64,000 bases of DNA, taken from Anaerovibrio lipolyticus DSM 3074 (GTDB lineage Bacteria; Bacillota; Negativicutes; Selenomonadales; Selenomonadaceae). The stretch spans positions 1-64,000 of the forward strand of contig NZ_FQYW01000008.1 in the NCBI RefSeq assembly GCF_900141865.1, written 5' to 3'. The notes below the pieces were generated by a model. The model was not told where the DNA came from. It saw only the letters and a program-made list of their open reading frames with translations, and ran no database searches. Made by a program: the position numbers and the translations under genes. This document shows positions 59,902 to 64,000 of the stretch, piece after piece (position 1 is the stretch's first letter; each line of letters begins with the position of its first letter).

Positions 59902-60861
59902 TTAAAAAGAAAGGCGGGGATTTTGTAATCGTGGTGTATGTCCAAAGTATTTTTTGTACGATTTATAAAAATTACTAAAGTTACTATAACCAACCATATT
60001 GGAGATTTCCTCAATGGAGAGAGTAGTATTCCTGATAAGGAGTTTTGCTCTCTCCATTCTTTTTTCTAATAAAATATCTGTAAATTTTCTCCCGGTTTCC
60101 TTGTGGAGAACAGTGGAAATATAGTTTGGGTGATAGGAAAAATGTGCGGAGATATCTTTTAGGGTTACAACATTTGAGTGACTGTCCATGTAATCCAGAA
60201 TTTGCTCGGAAATAGAGCGACTAGATACAGTCATTTTTTCATTGGCATATTCACGGGCAATTTCCAGCATTAGCGTTTGAAGCAGAGACTTCAAAAAGCG
60301 TTGTGTATCTTCCTTGCGGTCTGCATATTCAATAATCATTAGTTCAAACAGAATGCGTATTACATGTCGGTTTACAGTGGTCAGATGAATATATTCATCT
60401 GAGAAACGGTTGGACGCTGGTTCAATAAAGAAATGGAATAGAGAGGTGTCCGCGTAGATAATAGGCAGAAAATTCCTAAAGAAGGAATCACGCCGAATCA
60501 AAACACCAATTATGATAATAGTTTTATCATTTTTCCCTCGTAAAGCATAACCGCTGTATGGTTGACCAATATAGGTATCTCCTTCATGTATCGTAATCAG
60601 ACGGTCATATTTGGCTGAAAGAGCCTCATAACTGTTTTGGTAAGCGAAATTTATAAAGAAGAAATCCTGCCGGTGGAAGGGTTCGTGGATTTTATTTCCT
60701 TTAAATACACAGACCATGATATCCTCATCTTCCTGTCCAGGCCAATAGGAAGTTATATCATCGGCGTTACCTTCTTCCATTTTATGAAAAGTGAGATCCA
60801 GCTGGGAAAATTCTCTGCTCAGCTTATCTATGGACATTTCCAGTTTTTTCTGTCTATCCAT
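59902..60861 (-). CDS. AraC-family transcription regulator
   Basis: The 319-aa regulator has an N-terminal cupin-like sensor region (about 40-150) and C-terminal double helix-turn-helix: LKDISAHFSYHPNYISTVLH and IEEISNMVGYSNFSNFYKSY followed by the Gly-His-Thr-Pro motif. Such regulators respond to small molecules. GGAGACAAAC precedes ATG 60861. It diverges from the iron alcohol dehydrogenase gene and probably controls it and the following genes (inference). Confidence 0.88.
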   Translation of the reverse strand: MDRQKKLEMSIDKLSREFSQLDLTFHKMEEGNADDITSYWPGQEDEDIMVCVFKGNKIHEPFHRQDFFFINFAYQNSYEALSAKYDRLITIHEGDTYIGQPYSGYALRGKNDKTIIIIGVLIRRDSFFRNFLPIIYADTSLFHFFIEPASNRFSDEYIHLTTVNRHVIRILFELMIIEYADRKEDTQRFLKSLLQTLMLEIAREYANEKMTVSSRSISEQILDYMDSHSNVVTLKDISAHFSYHPNYISTVLHKETGRKFTDILLEKRMERAKLLIRNTTLSIEEISNMVGYSNFSNFYKSYKKYFGHTPRLQNPRLSF

Positions 60862-61012
60862 TGTTTGTCTCCTCTAAAAGGTATTTTTTACAGTATAGCA
60901 AATATCTTAGAAATTGCCAGTATATTTGTTAGAAAAAGATAGTGAAGGGAGAAAGATTAGTCAATATAATGAATCCATATTTAAAGCACATATTAATAAA
61001 GGAGGAATTTGA

Positions 61013-62176
61013 ATGTATAATTTTAATTTTTATATGCCTACAAAGGTTCTGTTTGGTCCTGGTAAACTGGGGGAATTGCATAAGGAAAATCTTCCAGGCA
61101 AAAGGGCACTCATCGTTACCTCCAACGGCACTTCCGTAAAGAAAAATGGCTCTCTTAAGCGGGTGGAGGAGGAGCTGAACAAAGCAGGCATAGATTATGT
61201 ACTCTTTGATCAGGTTCGTCCAAATCCTACTACCACCAATGTTATGGATGGTGCCAGAGCTGTCAGGGAGAATAAATGTGAGTTCGTGGTTGCCTTGGGC
61301 GGCGGCTCGGTTATGGATTGCAGTAAGTGCATTGCCTTGATGGCGGTTAATGAAGGTGATATCTGGGATTACAGCTTCAGTGTGAATGGCGGAAAGAAGA
61401 ACTTTCCAAATCCTTCCATGCCGCTGGTTGCAATCACTACTTCGGCCGGGACTGGCTCTGAGGTAGACATGTTCTCAGTTATATCTAACGATGAGACGGA
61501 AGAAAAGACAGGGGTTTTTGATGAAACAATGTTCCCTTATCTTTCCATTGTTGACAGCGACCTTATGATGAGTGTTCCACCGAAATTTACGGCATATCAG
61601 GGTATGGATGCTTTCTATCATGCCGCCGAGAGCGTTATTAATACAACGGAACATCCAATGGGCGAAATGTTTGCTCTGAAGGCCATAGAGCTTTTGGCAA
61701 AGTATCTCCCTGTTGCTTATAAGGATGGCAACAATAAGGAAGCCCGTGCCTATGTTGCTCTGGCCAATTCCCTGGCCGGCTACTATATGCTTTGCACTTC
61801 CCAGCATACAATGGAGCATGTAATGGGCGGCTATCATAAAGATCTTCCGCATGGTGCCGGACTCATTATGATTTCCCATGCGTATTTTGATTTCTTTGCA
61901 GAGAGAAAGGCAGCCGAAGAACCAATGAAGAAGATGGCAAGGGCCATGGGAGTAGAGAATCCGGAATCCGGCAAGGACTTTATCAAGGCACTTGATAAGC
62001 TCATTGCTGATGTGGGCTGCGCTGACCTCAAGATGAGCAATTTCGGCATTACCCGTGAAGAAATAAAAAAATACCCGCAGCGTGTTCATGAAGTGCTGGG
62101 GGGAAACAACGATGCAGATCCTGTGAGACTAAGCGATGAGGATTATCTGGCTATTTTCGAAGCAGCCTACAAATAA
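61013..62176 (+). CDS. Iron-containing alcohol dehydrogenase
   Basis: A 387-aa type III alcohol dehydrogenase. Motifs include VVALGGGSVMDCSKCIALMA (NAD-binding), ITTSAGTGSEVDMFSV, GMDAFYHAAES and the iron ligands in HTMEHVMGGYHKDLPHGAGL. The enzyme interconverts aldehydes and alcohols; the close relatives include butanol dehydrogenases. AAGGAGG lies ahead of ATG 61013. It is divergent from the AraC regulator and followed by rhodanese and aldo/keto reductase genes, suggesting a carbonyl-detoxification set. Confidence 0.9.
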   Translation: MYNFNFYMPTKVLFGPGKLGELHKENLPGKRALIVTSNGTSVKKNGSLKRVEEELNKAGIDYVLFDQVRPNPTTTNVMDGARAVRENKCEFVVALGGGSVMDCSKCIALMAVNEGDIWDYSFSVNGGKKNFPNPSMPLVAITTSAGTGSEVDMFSVISNDETEEKTGVFDETMFPYLSIVDSDLMMSVPPKFTAYQGMDAFYHAAESVINTTEHPMGEMFALKAIELLAKYLPVAYKDGNNKEARAYVALANSLAGYYMLCTSQHTMEHVMGGYHKDLPHGAGLIMISHAYFDFFAERKAAEEPMKKMARAMGVENPESGKDFIKALDKLIADVGCADLKMSNFGITREEIKKYPQRVHEVLGGNNDADPVRLSDEDYLAIFEAAYK

Positions 62177-62219
62177 TTTGTGTGCTGTAGCTGTATAATA
62201 TCAGTAAAGAGGGATACGA

Positions 62220-62726
62220 ATGAAAATTTTCGGCGCTATTATGCTACTGGCAATATGCCTATTGTCAGTAGCTTGTACGGATTCGGTGGCGAATGGGACA
62301 AATCAGGAGATGAAGTCGCCTATTACTGAACATGTGGTTCATGCTAAAGATGCTGATGTGAAGGAGGGCAATATGACGGACAATACGATGAACTGGCTTG
62401 GTGGTCTTGCACCAGAGGATGCTCTGGCCTATATGAAAGAACATCATAAAGAGGGACTGGTAATTGTGGAGGTGAACACTGATTACTGGAAACTTAAGAA
62501 CGGCTTTCGTGGTGCGATGCATATTCCCCATGATGAAATGGAAAAGCGTTATGGGGAAATTCCTTTCGGTAAGCCTGTTATCCTGCATTGTGGTGGAGGC
62601 ATTGTATCTGTAGATGCTTACAAGGTATTGCAGGAAAAGAGAAAAGATATTCCTCAGCTCTCTTATATTGCAGGCGCACCTCTGGTAGTGCCATATAATG
62701 AATGGTTGGCTGAGACGGAAAAATAG
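62220..62726 (+). CDS. Rhodanese-domain lipoprotein
   Basis: A 168-aa exported protein. The signal ends in a lipobox (LLSVAC). The rhodanese domain (about 65-165) has LVIVEVNTDYWKLKNGFRGA and the active-loop VILHCGGGIVSVDAYK, whose Cys would carry persulfide sulfur. It is anchored outside the cytoplasmic membrane. The gene lies 43 bases after the alcohol dehydrogenase gene. Function may be sulfur transfer or redox sensing at the surface. Confidence 0.8.
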   Translation: MKIFGAIMLLAICLLSVACTDSVANGTNQEMKSPITEHVVHAKDADVKEGNMTDNTMNWLGGLAPEDALAYMKEHHKEGLVIVEVNTDYWKLKNGFRGAMHIPHDEMEKRYGEIPFGKPVILHCGGGIVSVDAYKVLQEKRKDIPQLSYIAGAPLVVPYNEWLAETEK

Positions 62727-62779
62727 ACCACGTAAAATATTCGAAAGTAATTTATGGAAAGGATTGGGAGTGGAAAATT

Positions 62780-63616
62780 ATGCAGACAATGAAGCTCATG
62801 AATGGTATAGAGATACCTTCAATCGGATATGGAACATGGCAGTCCCCGGACAGCGACATAACTGTAACTGGCGTCAAGACGGCTATTTCCTGCGGATATA
62901 GGCATATTGATGCGGCAGCAGTTTATGGAAACGAAGTGAGTGTGGGCAAGGGAATTGCTGAGTGTGGCGTTCCAAGAGATAAACTGTTTATTACCAGCAA
63001 GGTATGGAATACGGAGCGTGGTTACGAGAAAACGCTGGCTGCATTCGAAAAAACATTGCAGGATCTGGGCCTTTCGTATTTGGATTTATACCTGATTCAT
63101 TGGCCAGCTGCTGGGCACATGTTTGACGATTGGGAAAAAATCAACCTTGCCACATGGAAAGCAATGACTGAGCTTTACAAAGCCGGAAAAATCAAGGCCA
63201 TTGGTGTTTCTAATTTTAAACCTCATCATCTTAGAGCCTTGATGGAAACAGAAGTAAAACCAACGGTTAATCAGATTGAATTCCATCCGGGTTTGTTGCA
63301 GGAAGAAATAGTAAAATATTGCCATGAAAACGGAATCATTGTGGAGGCCTGGTCACCACTGGGGACAGGAAGAATGCTTTCAAATCCTGTTCTTATGGAA
63401 ATTGCAGAAAAATATGGGAAGTCTGTTGCACAAATCTGCATTCGTTGGTGCCAACAACATGAGGTCTTACCACTTCCAAAATCCGTAACGGCCTCAAGGA
63501 TAAAAGAAAATATAGAGATTTTCGATTTTAACATTAGTGAAGAAGATATGCTGAAGATAGATGCACTGGATAATTTTGGAGGCTCAGGCCTAGATGCAGA
63601 TACAGTAGATTTCTAA
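62780..63616 (+). CDS. Aldo/keto reductase
   Basis: A 278-aa NADPH-dependent aldo/keto reductase: catalytic Asp in RHIDAAAVYGNE (Tyr in VYGN), Lys in TSKVWN and His in LYLIHWPAAG. The later motifs IGVSNFKPHHLRAL and cofactor-loop LPKSVTASRIKEN are typical. The family reduces aldehydes such as methylglyoxal. GGAGTGG precedes ATG 62780. It follows the rhodanese gene by 53 bases, within the apparent alcohol-dehydrogenase cluster. Confidence 0.9.
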   Translation: MQTMKLMNGIEIPSIGYGTWQSPDSDITVTGVKTAISCGYRHIDAAAVYGNEVSVGKGIAECGVPRDKLFITSKVWNTERGYEKTLAAFEKTLQDLGLSYLDLYLIHWPAAGHMFDDWEKINLATWKAMTELYKAGKIKAIGVSNFKPHHLRALMETEVKPTVNQIEFHPGLLQEEIVKYCHENGIIVEAWSPLGTGRMLSNPVLMEIAEKYGKSVAQICIRWCQQHEVLPLPKSVTASRIKENIEIFDFNISEEDMLKIDALDNFGGSGLDADTVDF

Positions 63617-63640
63617 GCGTGATTACGGGAGGTACATCTT

Positions 63641-64000
63641 ATGACGGAACTGGAAAAACTCAAAGCACACATGTCCTTTGATTTCACTGATAATGAAGTG
63701 GATGCATTGAAGCTTCATGCCGTAAAAGGTTGCCAGAAGCTAAACAGTATTTCAGTGACGGAAGCGGCAGCCAGGGAAAAGGCTATTAGGGAACTTTTCG
63801 GCAGCGTAGGGAAAAATCCAAATGTACTTCCTGTATTTAACTGCGATAATGGCAGGAATATCCATGTGGGTGATGATTTTCTCGCCAACTACAATGTGAC
63901 GATTCTTGATGTGGACGAAGTGCATATTGGAGATAATGTAATGATTGGTCCCAATACCCTTATCAGTACAGTTAATCATCCTCTTACCCCTATGGGACGC
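63641..64000 (+). CDS. Sugar O-acetyltransferase (Maa/LacA type), N-terminal part
   Basis: The first 120 codons of a hexapeptide-repeat acetyltransferase are visible; the frame is open at the window end. The Maa-type N-terminal region (VDALKLHAVKGCQKLNSI) and left-handed beta-helix onset (VHIGDNVMIGPNTLISTVNH, with catalytic His in VNHP) mark maltose/galactoside acetyltransferases. GGGAGGT precedes ATG 63641, 24 bases after the aldo/keto reductase. It transfers acetyl from acetyl-CoA to sugars. Confidence 0.88.
   Translation, partial: MTELEKLKAHMSFDFTDNEVDALKLHAVKGCQKLNSISVTEAAAREKAIRELFGSVGKNPNVLPVFNCDNGRNIHVGDDFLANYNVTILDVDEVHIGDNVMIGPNTLISTVNHPLTPMGR

Overview
The window looks like chromosome from an anaerobic, motile, moderately AT-rich member of the Bacillota. 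Pointers are hybrid-cluster protein, rubrerythrin, a probable ferredoxin-linked thioredoxin reductase, iron alcohol dehydrogenase, flagellin and strong AGGAGG ribosome-binding sites. A Negativicutes (Selenomonadaceae-like) host would fit, but no gene here proves an outer membrane, so this placement is inference. No rRNA, tRNA, CRISPR array or prophage was seen.

Region 1 (1-14.3 kb) is accessory DNA with many broken genes. An IS21-type element at the left edge has cut a zinc-ribbon membrane protein gene. Next comes an AAA/DUF4143 ATPase plus a secreted von Willebrand A protein, bracketed by unusual palindromic repeats. Gene debris follows: a helicase N-terminus, DUF4314, and a zinc ribbon with an internal stop. 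An AT-rich sugar-acid island comes next, with a divergent PrpR-type regulator and a pdxA2 / four-carbon-acid-sugar kinase / KdgT-type permease operon predicted to turn D-threonate (or a close relative) into DHAP. A second debris patch (Mrr nuclease, DUF1653, DUF1294) leads into an intact three-gene module: a 102-aa unknown, a PLD nuclease-helicase-DUF3427 protein and a NUDIX hydrolase. The first patch holds ruins of the same small-gene-plus-helicase arrangement, so this looks like a repeatedly acquired, defence-like unit.

Region 2 (14.3-39 kb) is mostly housekeeping and signalling: an ECF transporter S component, a symporter carrying an ATPase-like N-terminal domain, CstA, SbcCD, a hybrid histidine kinase, a NagZ-like lipoprotein, two zinc-ribbon membrane proteins, release factor 3, an NYN/PIN-like RNase candidate, a 3-HIBADH-type reductase, an EAL protein, HU, a REC-GGDEF-PAS protein and a putative zinc protease.

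Region 3 (39-44 kb) holds a patB/malY ruin, a candidate type I toxin-antitoxin pair and a type III restriction-modification system whose target-recognition segment looks AT-richer than its flanks.

Region 4 (44-64 kb) is a redox and stress region: a rubrerythrin-OhrR-like-metallopeptidase operon with TACAATT-type operators, a B12 riboswitch controlling a btuCDF-like operon, an Rrf2 regulator and a metallo-beta-lactamase-like protein sharing TTGTAA-N9-TTACAA operators, a macrodomain/class-M sirtuin pair, hcp with a related palindrome, flagellin, a secreted beta-helix protein, an HxlR regulator, thioredoxin with an atypical reductase, an AraC regulator, alcohol dehydrogenase, a rhodanese lipoprotein, an aldo/keto reductase and the start of a sugar O-acetyltransferase. 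One hairpin terminator family recurs at 44.1, 50.1 and 53.6 kb, with a divergent copy at 15.9 kb.
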